Assembly: GCF_020829595.1 (NCBI RefSeq)
Contig: NZ_JAIVFW010000025.1
Span: forward strand, 30,854-94,853
DNA from: Nostoc sp. CHAB 5844
GTDB lineage: Bacteria > Cyanobacteriota > Cyanobacteriia > Cyanobacteriales > Nostocaceae
Direction: 5' to 3'
Length of the DNA: 64,000 nt
The notes below the pieces were generated by a model. The model saw only the letters and a program-made list of their open reading frames with translations, was not told where the DNA came from and made no database searches. The translations under genes were made by a program, and so were the position numbers. This document shows positions 30,794 to 39,626 of this stretch, in pieces (within the stretch, counting starts at the first letter, position 1; each line of letters begins with the position of its first letter).

Positions 30794-33250
30794 CTACGAC
30801 AAAATAGGGATAGTTGAAATAACTTGTATTAGTACCTCTGGCTCAATTGGTTTGGAGATATGCTGTTGAAATCCGGCGGCTAGTGCAAGTTGTTGATCAA
30901 TCTCTCCCGCATAAGCAGTAAGGGCGATCGCGGGAATTTCTCCGCCTTGAGCGGGTGAGAGCTTTCTAATTTGACGAATAAGTGTATAGCCATCTATGTC
31001 GGGCATCCCAATATCACTGATGAGCAAATCAAATTTTGCTTGCCCCAAATGGCTCAAAGCTGCATTAGCTGATTGGGCTTGAGTCACTTGTGCGCCGTAC
31101 TGTTCTAGCAGGAAGACGATTAACTCCCGCGAATCTGTGTCATCATCTACAAGCAGCACTTGTAATCCATCGAGATGGAAGACTGAGCGATCGTCAGCAG
31201 CAGTACGATCTTGATGCAATTTTGCAGTTGCGATGAGTGGCAGCTTAACTGTAAATGTTGCGCCTTGCCCTTCTCCAGGACTCGCTGCCTCAACGGTGCC
31301 TCCGTGCAGTTCAACCAAATAACGTACAATCGCCAACCCTAAGCCTAATCCGCCAAATTTTCGGGTCGTTGTGCCATCGGCTTGGCGGAAGTAGTCAAAG
31401 ACGTAGGGCAGAAAGTCACCAGAAATGCCCCTGCCATTATCGCTGACAGTGATTTGAGCATATTCCAAAGGACGCGTATCTTCTTCATTCACTCTTTCTA
31501 AGCGCACGTCTACGCGACCACCCTGTGAGGTAAATTTAATAGCGTTGGTAAGTAGATTCCAAACAATTTGTTGTAGGCGACCAGAATCACCCAAAACTTG
31601 CCCAAGGTTCGGTTCAAATATTGTTTCAATTTGAATGGACTTAGCTTCAGCCGCGAGTCGCACGGTTTCCAGGGCAGCTTTGATGGTAAACGCTAAACTG
31701 ATTGGCACTGTGTTCAAACTCAACTTGCCTTGGAGAATGCGCGACACATCGAGCAAATCTTCAATCAGTTGTGCTTGTAGTTTGGCATTGCGTTCGATTG
31801 TTTCCAGCGCGTACTTTGTTTTGGCTGCGTCCTGCTGGCTCGTTTGCAGAATTTTTGACCATCCCAGAATCGGATTTAGGGGCGATCGCAATTCATGGGA
31901 CAATACTGCTAAAAATTCGTCTTTGATGCGATTAGCTTGGCGTAATTGGTCAGCTTGCTGCTGTAACGACGACAGCAATTGCGCTCGGTCTAGCGCAATT
32001 GCTATTTGGTCGCATAGTGCCTGCATTAAGTTAGTTTCTGCGGACGTAAACTGCTCGCGGCGGCGACTGCCAAACGAAAGTGTACCAAATAGGTGTCCCT
32101 GAGCAATCAGTGGTTGACAGGAGTAGGCAGTAATTCCCAATGAGCGAATCAGATCGGTTTTTGGATCGTGTGAATTTTGGATGGCTGCACATACGATTTG
32201 ATTTTGGCCTTGAGCAGTCGTCCCACAGACCGATTGCCCATACTCCAGCCATTCCATCTCCCGTGCAACGGATTCAGGAATACCCTCATAAGACGCAAGA
32301 CGCAGCTGGTTGCGATCGCTATCAATGAGGTAATTAAAGTAAACATCTAACTCTAGCGAGTCTTTGAGTTTTCTAAATAAGCTACCGATCAACGTCAGCG
32401 GTTGTGCGGTGGAAAGTAAATCCTGTGTGGTTTCATAGAGCAAATCCAGGCGTTGATTGCGCTGTTGTAAAATGATTTGTGCCTGTTTGCGTTCATCCTC
32501 AATTTGCTTACGTTCAGTAATATCAGACAGGATAAAAACAGCACCCGTGATAGTTCCATGCTGATTAAATACTGGGTCGATGGTTTTGGCAAACCACCGT
32601 CCTTGAGACTGAAATTCTAAAACTTGTCGTTGGTGAGTTTCTTTGGCACGGCGAAAGCAGCTGCCATCACCGGTTCCCAATTCTGCATCCATCAACTCAT
32701 GGTAGACACAACCTAAGATTTCATCGGCGGGCTTGGAGAAAAGCTGCGTCATTGCTCGATTACAGCGTCGAATTATACCTTCAGTGTTTACTAGACAGAC
32801 GCTGTCGTTGATAGAGTCAAAACTGGTTTGCCACTCCCGTGCCGAGGACACAGCAGCTTCCTCTGCCCGGCGAATTCGTAGCAGCGATCGCACCGTGGCA
32901 ATTAGTTCAATGGGTTCAACGGGTTGCGCTAGATAAGCATCAGCACCACTGTCTAAGCCTTCTGCTTTATCCTGGCTTTGGACAAAACTTGCAGAAAGAT
33001 GTAGCACGGGAATAAAAGCCGTTTCGGGATTCGCCTTAATTTGCCGACAGACTTCAAAACCGCTCAAATCCGGTAATTTCACATCCAGAATCACTAGATC
33101 AGGCCCAAAGTTAGCCACGGCTGCTAATCCGGATGCTCCAGTTGCTGCTTCCACGAGCGTAAAGCCTACATTTTGCAAAATACGGGTTACAACGTAACGA
33201 TTGGCTTCGTTATCGTCAACATGCAGGATCGTCACCCGTGGTTGGGACAT
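30794..33250 (-). CDS. Hybrid histidine kinase (REC-PAS-GAF-HisKA-HATPase-REC)
   Basis: An 818-aa soluble hybrid kinase. Domain order: receiver (~5-125; LVILDVKLPDLSG), PAS (~140-250), GAF (~275-425), HisKA with SHELRSPLNP and His452, HATPase (~560-670; NLLTNAIKF, GLGLGLAIV), receiver (~685-815; LLISDIGMPDIDG). It has no membrane segment. ATG at 33250 follows AAGGTGA, preferred to a GTG three codons earlier. It starts 10 bp beyond the upstream ATPase-kinase gene and is the last gene of the stressosome row, so it is a likely phosphorelay output. Confidence 0.9.
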   Translation of the reverse strand: MSQPRVTILHVDDNEANRYVVTRILQNVGFTLVEAATGASGLAAVANFGPDLVILDVKLPDLSGFEVCRQIKANPETAFIPVLHLSASFVQSQDKAEGLDSGADAYLAQPVEPIELIATVRSLLRIRRAEEAAVSSAREWQTSFDSINDSVCLVNTEGIIRRCNRAMTQLFSKPADEILGCVYHELMDAELGTGDGSCFRRAKETHQRQVLEFQSQGRWFAKTIDPVFNQHGTITGAVFILSDITERKQIEDERKQAQIILQQRNQRLDLLYETTQDLLSTAQPLTLIGSLFRKLKDSLELDVYFNYLIDSDRNQLRLASYEGIPESVAREMEWLEYGQSVCGTTAQGQNQIVCAAIQNSHDPKTDLIRSLGITAYSCQPLIAQGHLFGTLSFGSRRREQFTSAETNLMQALCDQIAIALDRAQLLSSLQQQADQLRQANRIKDEFLAVLSHELRSPLNPILGWSKILQTSQQDAAKTKYALETIERNAKLQAQLIEDLLDVSRILQGKLSLNTVPISLAFTIKAALETVRLAAEAKSIQIETIFEPNLGQVLGDSGRLQQIVWNLLTNAIKFTSQGGRVDVRLERVNEEDTRPLEYAQITVSDNGRGISGDFLPYVFDYFRQADGTTTRKFGGLGLGLAIVRYLVELHGGTVEAASPGEGQGATFTVKLPLIATAKLHQDRTAADDRSVFHLDGLQVLLVDDDTDSRELIVFLLEQYGAQVTQAQSANAALSHLGQAKFDLLISDIGMPDIDGYTLIRQIRKLSPAQGGEIPAIALTAYAGEIDQQLALAAGFQQHISKPIEPEVLIQVISTIPILS

Positions 33251-33260
33251 GATTTTCACC

Positions 33261-35387
33261 TTAAGCGTCTAGAACAAGTCCGGCTCTGACAAGCGCATCT
33301 TGAAGTTGGGCGATGGCCTTTGCTTGAGAGCTTGTTTCTTTAGAAAGAATGGCGATGCTTTGTTTTGCTAGCCGACTCTGTGCTTGGGCATCTAGTTGTG
33401 CCGATGAGTGGACGATCGCCGGAATCGACCGAGTCAGAGAATTGTTCTGAAGTTGCTTGAGTACCTCGAACCCGCTCATCTCTGGCATCTCTAAGTCCAG
33501 CACGATCGCGGTCGGTTGCTCGTGTTGTGCCAACATTAATCCTTCCCGTCCGTTTGCGGCTTCTAAAATAGTCAACGGTGTATTTACTAACAACTGTTTC
33601 ATTAGATACCGATAGGCAGGGTCATCATCAATTAACAAAATTTTTTGAGCCTTGTCCTGATTAATTAGCGTATTGAGTTTGTTTAACAGGGGTAATCTGT
33701 CTACAGGCTTAATTAGAAAGCCGTCAGAGCCTAAAGCCAGTGCTTGCTTTTCGTTATCAATGATAGTAATAACAAGTACAGGGATAGTACGAGTCATCTC
33801 ATCTCCTTTAAGTTCTCGCAAGAACGTCCAGCCGTTCTGCCCTTCTAGCATAATATCTAGGATAATTGCCATCGGTCGAACTTGTTGTAAAACTTGCCTT
33901 GCCTGAGCTAAGGTGCGGGTGGCAATTAATTGATAAATTGACTCCTGGAGGTGCTTTTCGTAAATAAATAGTGTTTCTGGATGATCTTCAACTACGAGAA
34001 TGGGCAGGCGAGTTAGTTCAATTGATGCGATCGGTTGCACTATACTGAGAAACTCAGTTGTATATGGGTAGACAATCGGAATTGATGCTGTGAAGGTGGA
34101 ACCTTGACCCAACTCGCTTCTAACTGCAATGCTGCCGCCGAGTAGTTCCGCTAACTTGCACGATAACGGCAATCCTAACCCTGTTCCCTTCACTTGCCTT
34201 TGCAGAGGTGACTCAATTTGTACAAAATCCTCAAAAATGCGCTCTTGATCGGCTACAGCAATGCCGATGCCCGTATCGGATACAGAGAAAGTCACGGTAT
34301 GACCTGTTTGCATGGCACTCACGCGCACCTCTCCCTGCTCGGTAAATTTGAGCGCATTCGAGACAAAGTTTCTGAGAATTTGAGCAACTTTGCCCTCATC
34401 GCTATAGAGCGGTGGAATGTTGTCAGGTTCTTCGACAATTAGCGCCACAGACGAGCCTTGAACCAATAATGGGCGCAGCATTCCCCGCAAAGTGCCAAAC
34501 AAATTACTGACTTCAAAGGAACTGGGACGCACTTCAATTTTTCCAGCTTCCACCTTAGCCAAATCCAGCAAGTCATTGACCAGTTCTGATAATCCATTCG
34601 CCGCCTTTTGAATAAATATTACCTGCTTTTCTTGCTCGGCACTCAAATCACCATCCATCCGTGCCAGCAACATCCGTGACAGCGATAGAATCGAGTTGAG
34701 TGGCGTGCGAAACTCGTGGCTCATGTTCGAGAGAAAGCGGGTTTTTAGCTCGTTTGCCTTTTGCAGTGAGTTCGCCTTTTCATCCAGTTCTGCATAGAGA
34801 GCAACTACACCACGATTAGTATCTTCTAGTTCCAGGTTGAGATGGGTTAGTTCTTCCTCACGCTTACGTAGCTCTGCCATTGCCCGCAGTAATTCCTGGT
34901 TTTGTTGCTGGATTTCTTCATAGGGATTCTGGGGCGATCGCTTAATCATGGTTTCTCGAATCTGCTGCAATTGCGAATCGGTGAAACTAAGTGTGCGCTT
35001 CGACAGGGTTCTGCCCATAATTACCGTTGTTCCCTGTCCTGGCAGCGATTCAATCTCGAAGAAATCCATCAATCTGCGAGTACCCACGATGCCTAATCCC
35101 AATCCTGTATTAGAGGTGTAGCGTCCTGCTAAAACCTCTGCTAGATGAGGAATGCCCCTACCTCGATCCTGAATCCGAATCAGAAACGCTTGCGGCTCTC
35201 CTGCCACAGAAAATTCCACCGTTCCACCTTGAGCATACTGAAACGCGTTACGGGCAATTTCTGAAACTGCCGTTGCCAATCGTGCCTGATCTTGAGTATC
35301 AAAGCCCAACTGCTCGGCAATTTCACGAGTTCGTTGTCGAGCTTGCACAACATCTTGTTCGTAGTGGATTTCGAGCGTAAAAAGCAT
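33261..35387 (-). CDS. RsbT/RsbW-like ATPase fused to histidine kinase and two receivers
   Basis: A 708-aa fusion. The N-terminal ~125 residues are an anti-sigma/RsbT-type GHKL ATPase (EIARNAFQYAQGG, RIQDRGRGIPH, GLGLGIVGTRRLMDFF). A coiled coil (~145-215) leads to HisKA (SHEFRTPLNS, His224) and a second GHKL domain (FVSNALKF, DTGIGI, GTGLGLPLS). Two receivers follow (AIILDIMLEGQNG and AIVLDLEMPEMSG). ATG at 35387 is chosen; the frame extends to a TTG at 35408. Fusion of a partner-switching ATPase to a His-Asp relay suggests the link between the upstream stressosome and phosphotransfer; this is inference. Confidence 0.88.
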   Translation of the reverse strand: MLFTLEIHYEQDVVQARQRTREIAEQLGFDTQDQARLATAVSEIARNAFQYAQGGTVEFSVAGEPQAFLIRIQDRGRGIPHLAEVLAGRYTSNTGLGLGIVGTRRLMDFFEIESLPGQGTTVIMGRTLSKRTLSFTDSQLQQIRETMIKRSPQNPYEEIQQQNQELLRAMAELRKREEELTHLNLELEDTNRGVVALYAELDEKANSLQKANELKTRFLSNMSHEFRTPLNSILSLSRMLLARMDGDLSAEQEKQVIFIQKAANGLSELVNDLLDLAKVEAGKIEVRPSSFEVSNLFGTLRGMLRPLLVQGSSVALIVEEPDNIPPLYSDEGKVAQILRNFVSNALKFTEQGEVRVSAMQTGHTVTFSVSDTGIGIAVADQERIFEDFVQIESPLQRQVKGTGLGLPLSCKLAELLGGSIAVRSELGQGSTFTASIPIVYPYTTEFLSIVQPIASIELTRLPILVVEDHPETLFIYEKHLQESIYQLIATRTLAQARQVLQQVRPMAIILDIMLEGQNGWTFLRELKGDEMTRTIPVLVITIIDNEKQALALGSDGFLIKPVDRLPLLNKLNTLINQDKAQKILLIDDDPAYRYLMKQLLVNTPLTILEAANGREGLMLAQHEQPTAIVLDLEMPEMSGFEVLKQLQNNSLTRSIPAIVHSSAQLDAQAQSRLAKQSIAILSKETSSQAKAIAQLQDALVRAGLVLDA

Positions 35388-35451
35388 TGTCAAGTCGCTT
35401 CGCTTCAATTAAAAATTGCACCTTCTTTAGGTTTTATACCTCAATTACGAA

Positions 35452-36465
35452 TTACGAATTATTTCCCATTTCTTTAGCCACTAACACCGTCACATCGTCC
35501 CGCTCTCGGTTAAAGTCTCGGTATAGCACACCTGCAATCAGACTGGGGTGTTTTTGACTCAAGCCTGGATAGCGATCAAGCCGCCACTTAGTATCTAAGC
35601 CATCAGAATGCATAATTAAAAGTCCGTTGGTATGCCAGGGATAGCTAAACTCTTGAATTTTACGGATTTCATGTCCAACTGTACCGTTGTGAGATACAAG
35701 GTTGTGGTGTTCGATAAACGAGGAAGTACTAGCAGCGATGTTGCCAATGCCGACAAAGCGGACAGACTGTTGTTCAAGGTTAATTTCGGTAATGGCAAGT
35801 GCCGCTCCGCGTGTACTTCGTAAAGCTGCGTGGGCAGATTCGACGATGCCATCAAGAGAACGGTGATGATGTTCTTGAAAGATTCTCACAGCTGACAAAG
35901 CAGCACTAAAAGCCGCAGGCCCGTGTCCTAAGCCATCGGCTACTAGCAATAGGTGGCGGGGATGATCAACTTGATATGCCCAAGCATCTCCGCAAACCTC
36001 CTCTCCTCGCTTGGGTAAACAGACCACCCCAATTTCTAAAGTTTTTTCAGTTGGCTGGGGTGCCGAGTCTGACCAGAGGTGAGCAAGAAGTGCTGTGCCT
36101 TGATTTGGAAGAGAGTAAATTTCAAATAAATCTGAGAGGCGACGAATTGCACCCAGTCCATTGCCTAACGTTCCGGCTGTGGAAAAGCCATCTTGCAAAC
36201 ACTCATCCACATTCACCATTCCCTGTCCTTTATCTAGTGACAAGACCTCAATACCGACATCTGAATGGTGTTCGATTAATCTCAGTAACAGCACCCCACC
36301 CTGAGCGTGCTGTATCAGATTGCTAGCTACCTCTGTCGCTACAATCCCAACCTTACCCCGTTGGGTTTCTGCAAAGCCGAGCCGAGTTGCCAAAGCGATC
36401 GCCGCCCGTCGGGCTTCCCCGGTATGGCTGGATTCAGTAATTGTAATGGCAACAGATTCTCTCAT
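35452..36465 (-). CDS. RsbT-like ATPase fused to PP2C phosphatase (RsbX/RsbU type)
   Basis: A ~337-aa two-domain protein. Residues ~1-130 are a GHKL ATPase of the RsbT/RsbW class (EVASNLIQHAQGG, LDKGQGM, GNGLGAIRRLSD). Residues ~140-335 are a SpoIIE/RsbX-type PP2C domain with CGDAW, VADGLGHGP, MHSDGLDT and RDDVTVLV, i.e. the metal-binding Asp residues. In stressosome loci a phosphatase resets RsbS/RsbR phosphorylation. ATG at 36465 starts one base after the rsbT stop and has GGAA upstream; an earlier start would overlap rsbT by 17 nt. Confidence 0.88.
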   Translation of the reverse strand: MRESVAITITESSHTGEARRAAIALATRLGFAETQRGKVGIVATEVASNLIQHAQGGVLLLRLIEHHSDVGIEVLSLDKGQGMVNVDECLQDGFSTAGTLGNGLGAIRRLSDLFEIYSLPNQGTALLAHLWSDSAPQPTEKTLEIGVVCLPKRGEEVCGDAWAYQVDHPRHLLLVADGLGHGPAAFSAALSAVRIFQEHHHRSLDGIVESAHAALRSTRGAALAITEINLEQQSVRFVGIGNIAASTSSFIEHHNLVSHNGTVGHEIRKIQEFSYPWHTNGLLIMHSDGLDTKWRLDRYPGLSQKHPSLIAGVLYRDFNRERDDVTVLVAKEMGNNS

Positions 36466-36466
36466 T

Positions 36467-36871
36467 TTATTTCCATCGTACAATTGTTACCCGTGTTCCT
36501 TCTCCTACTACAGACTGAATCTCAAACTCGTTGGCAAGTCTTTTGGCACCACCCAGCCCCATACCTAAGCCATTTCCCGTGGTGAACCCATCCTTGATCG
36601 CTAGTTCAATATCAGGAATTCCCGGCCCCTGATCTTCAAAGGTCAGCTTGATTCCTCGTCGTCGCCCGTCCTGAAGCGTTTCTAGCTGGACTGTGCCACC
36701 TCCCCCATAGTCTAGAGTATTGCGGGCTAATTCACTGGCGGCGGTGACAATTTTAGTTTGGTCTACTAAGCTCAAGCCAATCTCCACAGCAAACTGACGC
36801 ACGGACTGCCGAACTAAGACTACATCACCAGAAGATTGAATGTTTATGGTTTCAGTCTTCTGCATCGTCAT
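36467..36871 (-). CDS. rsbT: Stressosome serine/threonine kinase RsbT
   Basis: A 134-aa GHKL-fold kinase which, in the Bacillus model, is held by the RsbR-RsbS stressosome, phosphorylates both on stress and is then released. The N-box ELARNTLDYGGGG, the G1 box EDQGPGIPD and the G2 box GNGLGMGLGGAKRL are intact. Its start overlaps the rsbS 3' end by about 20 nt, indicating translational coupling. A second in-frame ATG at 36865 is also possible. Its released target here is unknown; no RsbU-PAS regulator is adjacent. Confidence 0.92.
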   Translation of the reverse strand: MTMQKTETINIQSSGDVVLVRQSVRQFAVEIGLSLVDQTKIVTAASELARNTLDYGGGGTVQLETLQDGRRRGIKLTFEDQGPGIPDIELAIKDGFTTGNGLGMGLGGAKRLANEFEIQSVVGEGTRVTIVRWK

Positions 36872-37265
36872 CTGCCCTCCATTTGGTGGCAGTGATATGA
36901 TTTGTGGTTTTATCGAGTGACGATCGCAACACTGCCATACCCTTTTTTACGTTTAGGGCAGTGCGAATGCCCCTCAGCGACAGCCCCAATTCCACTAGGG
37001 TGATGGCTACGGCAGGCTGCATCCCTACGACAACCGTTTGTGCATCCAACACTTGCGACATTTTGGCAATGTTGCCTAAAACTCTAGCAATGAAAGAATC
37101 AACAATCTCTAATGCAGAAATATCGATCAGCACACCCTGAGCGTGAGTTTGAGTGATGCGGTTGGTTAAGTCTTCTTGTAGCGTCATGGCTAGGCGATCG
37201 TACATATCCACCTGGATCGTCACTAGCAGGAAACTGCCCATTTGGAGTATGGGAATGCGTTCCAT
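36852..37265 (-). CDS. rsbS: Stressosome STAS protein RsbS
   Basis: A 137-aa STAS-domain protein close to Bacillus RsbS: start IPILQMGSFLLVTIQVDMYD and core LIDISALEIVDSFIARVLGN. Ser57 (VDSF) lines up with the phosphorylated Ser59 of B. subtilis RsbS. It forms the scaffold of the stressosome together with RsbR. The C-terminal ~20 residues (TTNHITATKWRADDDAED) extend beyond the usual end and overlap rsbT. Confidence 0.93.
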   Translation of the reverse strand: MERIPILQMGSFLLVTIQVDMYDRLAMTLQEDLTNRITQTHAQGVLIDISALEIVDSFIARVLGNIAKMSQVLDAQTVVVGMQPAVAITLVELGLSLRGIRTALNVKKGMAVLRSSLDKTTNHITATKWRADDDAED

Positions 37266-37282
37266 TAATTTCTCCTGTTTAC

Positions 37283-38134
37283 CTATTGGGGCTGAGAGCG
37301 GCTAATGGTTGCTCCCACCCGTTTTAGTGCCGTGAGAAAGGCATCGGCTAACGTTGCCTTCGTGGTAACATCTGCTAAATCAATACCGAGATAAACAATT
37401 GTTTGGGCAATTTGCGGACGAATCCCACTAATAATACAATCGGCTCCCATGAGACGGGCAGCAGTAACGGTCTTGAGTAGATGTTGAGCAGTGAGGGTAT
37501 CGACGGTGGGAACCCCAGTAATATCAATGATGGCAACTTCTGACTCGGTTTCGACAATTTTCTGCAATAACGACTCCATCACCATTTGAGTGCGGGCGCT
37601 ATCTAAGGTGCCGATAATGGGCAATGCCAAAATTCCCTGCCAAAGTTTAACTACTGGGGTGGACAGCTCCATCAACTCTTCCTGCTGCTGCAAAATCACC
37701 TCTTCCCGCATCTTTTGATATACTTCCATTGTCAGCAATCCCAGCTGATCCAATAAAGTTGTGGCTTGCCAGATTTCTTCCCCCAACTCCATAGGGTCTT
37801 GCAATTGCTCACGCAGACGGCTGAACAACGGTTGCTTGAACGAAAAGATGAACATAGCCGTTTCCGAGGGCGTGTAACCTTTTTGCGATCGCGATCGGGA
37901 AATGCTGACGAGCATTTCCCGCACATCTTTCCACGCTACTGCTTGAATATTGGTCAAGTTGCCCTGCCCAACGGCTCTGCGAAACAAGCTCAGGAATTCC
38001 TGGCACTCTTGCTTTAACTCGGCTTCCTTAATTAAACCTCTCCGAGTATTGACACTAACTAACTCCTGAGTCCACTCCGATAGCAAGTCTGCCTCGAAGG
38101 TTTCCAATATCTCTGATATCTTACTTTCGTTCAT
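37283..38134 (-). CDS. rsbR: Stressosome sensor RsbR paralogue
   Basis: 283 aa: an N-terminal helical sensor domain of the RsbRD_N type (~1-145) rather than the globin fold of B. subtilis RsbRA, a linker helix (QQEELMELSTPVVKLW) and a C-terminal STAS domain (~160-275). Thr213 (VDT) and Thr245 (IAQT) match the two phosphorylated Thr (171 and 205) of B. subtilis RsbRA, both inside conserved motifs (GVPTVDT, GIRPQIAQTIV). First gene of the row, 17 bp before rsbS. The signal sensed is unknown. Confidence 0.92.
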   Translation of the reverse strand: MNESKISEILETFEADLLSEWTQELVSVNTRRGLIKEAELKQECQEFLSLFRRAVGQGNLTNIQAVAWKDVREMLVSISRSRSQKGYTPSETAMFIFSFKQPLFSRLREQLQDPMELGEEIWQATTLLDQLGLLTMEVYQKMREEVILQQQEELMELSTPVVKLWQGILALPIIGTLDSARTQMVMESLLQKIVETESEVAIIDITGVPTVDTLTAQHLLKTVTAARLMGADCIISGIRPQIAQTIVYLGIDLADVTTKATLADAFLTALKRVGATISRSQPQ

Positions 38135-38374
38135 TTTTCCTATCAGGGCAACCGCTGCATTAGTCTAAAATTTAGTGTATGACGATTCAGGCTGACGTTG
38201 GAGAGCAATTTTTCTCAGATATCTGGGCAACATCTTGGCGTTAGCGATCGCACCTTTAAGTTAACTGGCTGTTTCTTGAAACATTTTCATGAAATCTTAG
38301 TTTTTACTCCTAAATTTTGTGTAATGTGCAGCCTTCCGCTATCTTAAGTTTTGAGATAACAAATTACGCTTAAC

Positions 38375-39568
38375 ATGACCTCGCTTTCTCCTCACCAAAA
38401 AGCCAAAGCCTTAAAACCCGGTAGCCGTCGCCCTGCCAAAGAACTGTGCAGCGAATGCGGACTATGTGATACATACTATATTCACTATGTCAAGGAAGCC
38501 TGCGCTTTTATCAACCAGCAGATAGACACCCTTGAAGCACAAACCCACAGCCGTTCTCGGTATCTCGACAACCCTGACGAACTCTACTTTGGTGTGCATC
38601 AAGACATGATGGCAGCGCGAAAACAGCAGCCCATCGAAGGCGCACAATGGACAGGCATTGTTAGCACCATTGCCATAGAAATGCTAAATTGCGGCTTAGT
38701 CGAAGGCGTTGTCTGTGTCCAAAATACCAAAGAAGACCGCTTTCAACCCATGCCCGTTATTGCTCGCACCCCAGAAGAAATACTGGCAGCACGGGTAAAT
38801 AAACCAACACTTTCCCCCAACCTTTCCATCTTGGAACAGGTAGAAAAATCAGGGATGAAGCGACTACTAGTAATTGGTGTTGGTTGCCAAATTCAAGCAC
38901 TTAGGGCGGTAGAAAAGCAACTGGGTCTAGAAAAGTTATACGTTTTAGGTACACCCTGTGTAGATAACGTCAGCCGCGCCGGACTGCAAAAATTCTTAGA
39001 AACCACCAGCCGATCGCCTGACACAGTAGTACACTACGAATTCATGCAAGACTTCCGCATTCACTTCAAACATGAAGACGGCTCAATCGAGAAAGTCCCC
39101 TTCTTTGGCTTAAAAACCAACCAACTCAAAGATGTCTTTGCGCCTTCTTGTATGAGTTGCTTTGATTACGTTAACTCCCTAGCCGATTTAGTTGTCGGCT
39201 ATATGGGCGCACCCTTCGGCTGGCAATGGATTGTTGTCAGAAATGATACAGGTAAAGAAATGCTGGACTTGGTAAAAGACCAGATAGATACTCAGCCAGT
39301 CATGTCACAAGGGAACCGGAAAGAAGCAGTACAACAGGGAATTCCGGCTTATGACAAAGCGGTTACTTTACCGATGTGGGTAGCAAAAATTATGGGTGTG
39401 GTGATTGATAAAATCGGCCCCAAAGGTTTGGAATATGCGCGGTTCTCGATTGATTCGCACTTTACAAGGAATTATTTGTATGTAAAGCGGAATCATGGCG
39501 AGAAGTTAGAAGCGCAAGTGCCGGAGTATGCTAAACGGATTGTTGGGCAGTATAAGTTGCCGGAATGA
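38375..39568 (+). CDS. bciB: Ferredoxin-dependent 8-vinyl (proto)chlorophyllide reductase
   Basis: Member of the F420-hydrogenase beta-subunit (FrhB) family, matching the cyanobacterial Slr1923-type enzyme as I remember it. It reduces the 8-vinyl group of divinyl (proto)chlorophyllide in chlorophyll synthesis using ferredoxin, with FAD and [4Fe-4S] clusters. Cys25, Cys28 and Cys31 (CSECGLC) and the later GVGCQIQA, GTPCVDN and CMSC motifs are the cluster ligands. 397 aa. A related plant enzyme, HCAR, reduces hydroxymethyl-chlorophyll a; the cyanobacterial form is preferred from the close match over its length. Confidence 0.9.
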   Translation: MTSLSPHQKAKALKPGSRRPAKELCSECGLCDTYYIHYVKEACAFINQQIDTLEAQTHSRSRYLDNPDELYFGVHQDMMAARKQQPIEGAQWTGIVSTIAIEMLNCGLVEGVVCVQNTKEDRFQPMPVIARTPEEILAARVNKPTLSPNLSILEQVEKSGMKRLLVIGVGCQIQALRAVEKQLGLEKLYVLGTPCVDNVSRAGLQKFLETTSRSPDTVVHYEFMQDFRIHFKHEDGSIEKVPFFGLKTNQLKDVFAPSCMSCFDYVNSLADLVVGYMGAPFGWQWIVVRNDTGKEMLDLVKDQIDTQPVMSQGNRKEAVQQGIPAYDKAVTLPMWVAKIMGVVIDKIGPKGLEYARFSIDSHFTRNYLYVKRNHGEKLEAQVPEYAKRIVGQYKLPE

Positions 39569-39626
39569 TGTCTCACGCAAAGGCGCTGCCTTGCCTTTGC
39601 GTGAGACAATCCTAACTCATGTAACT

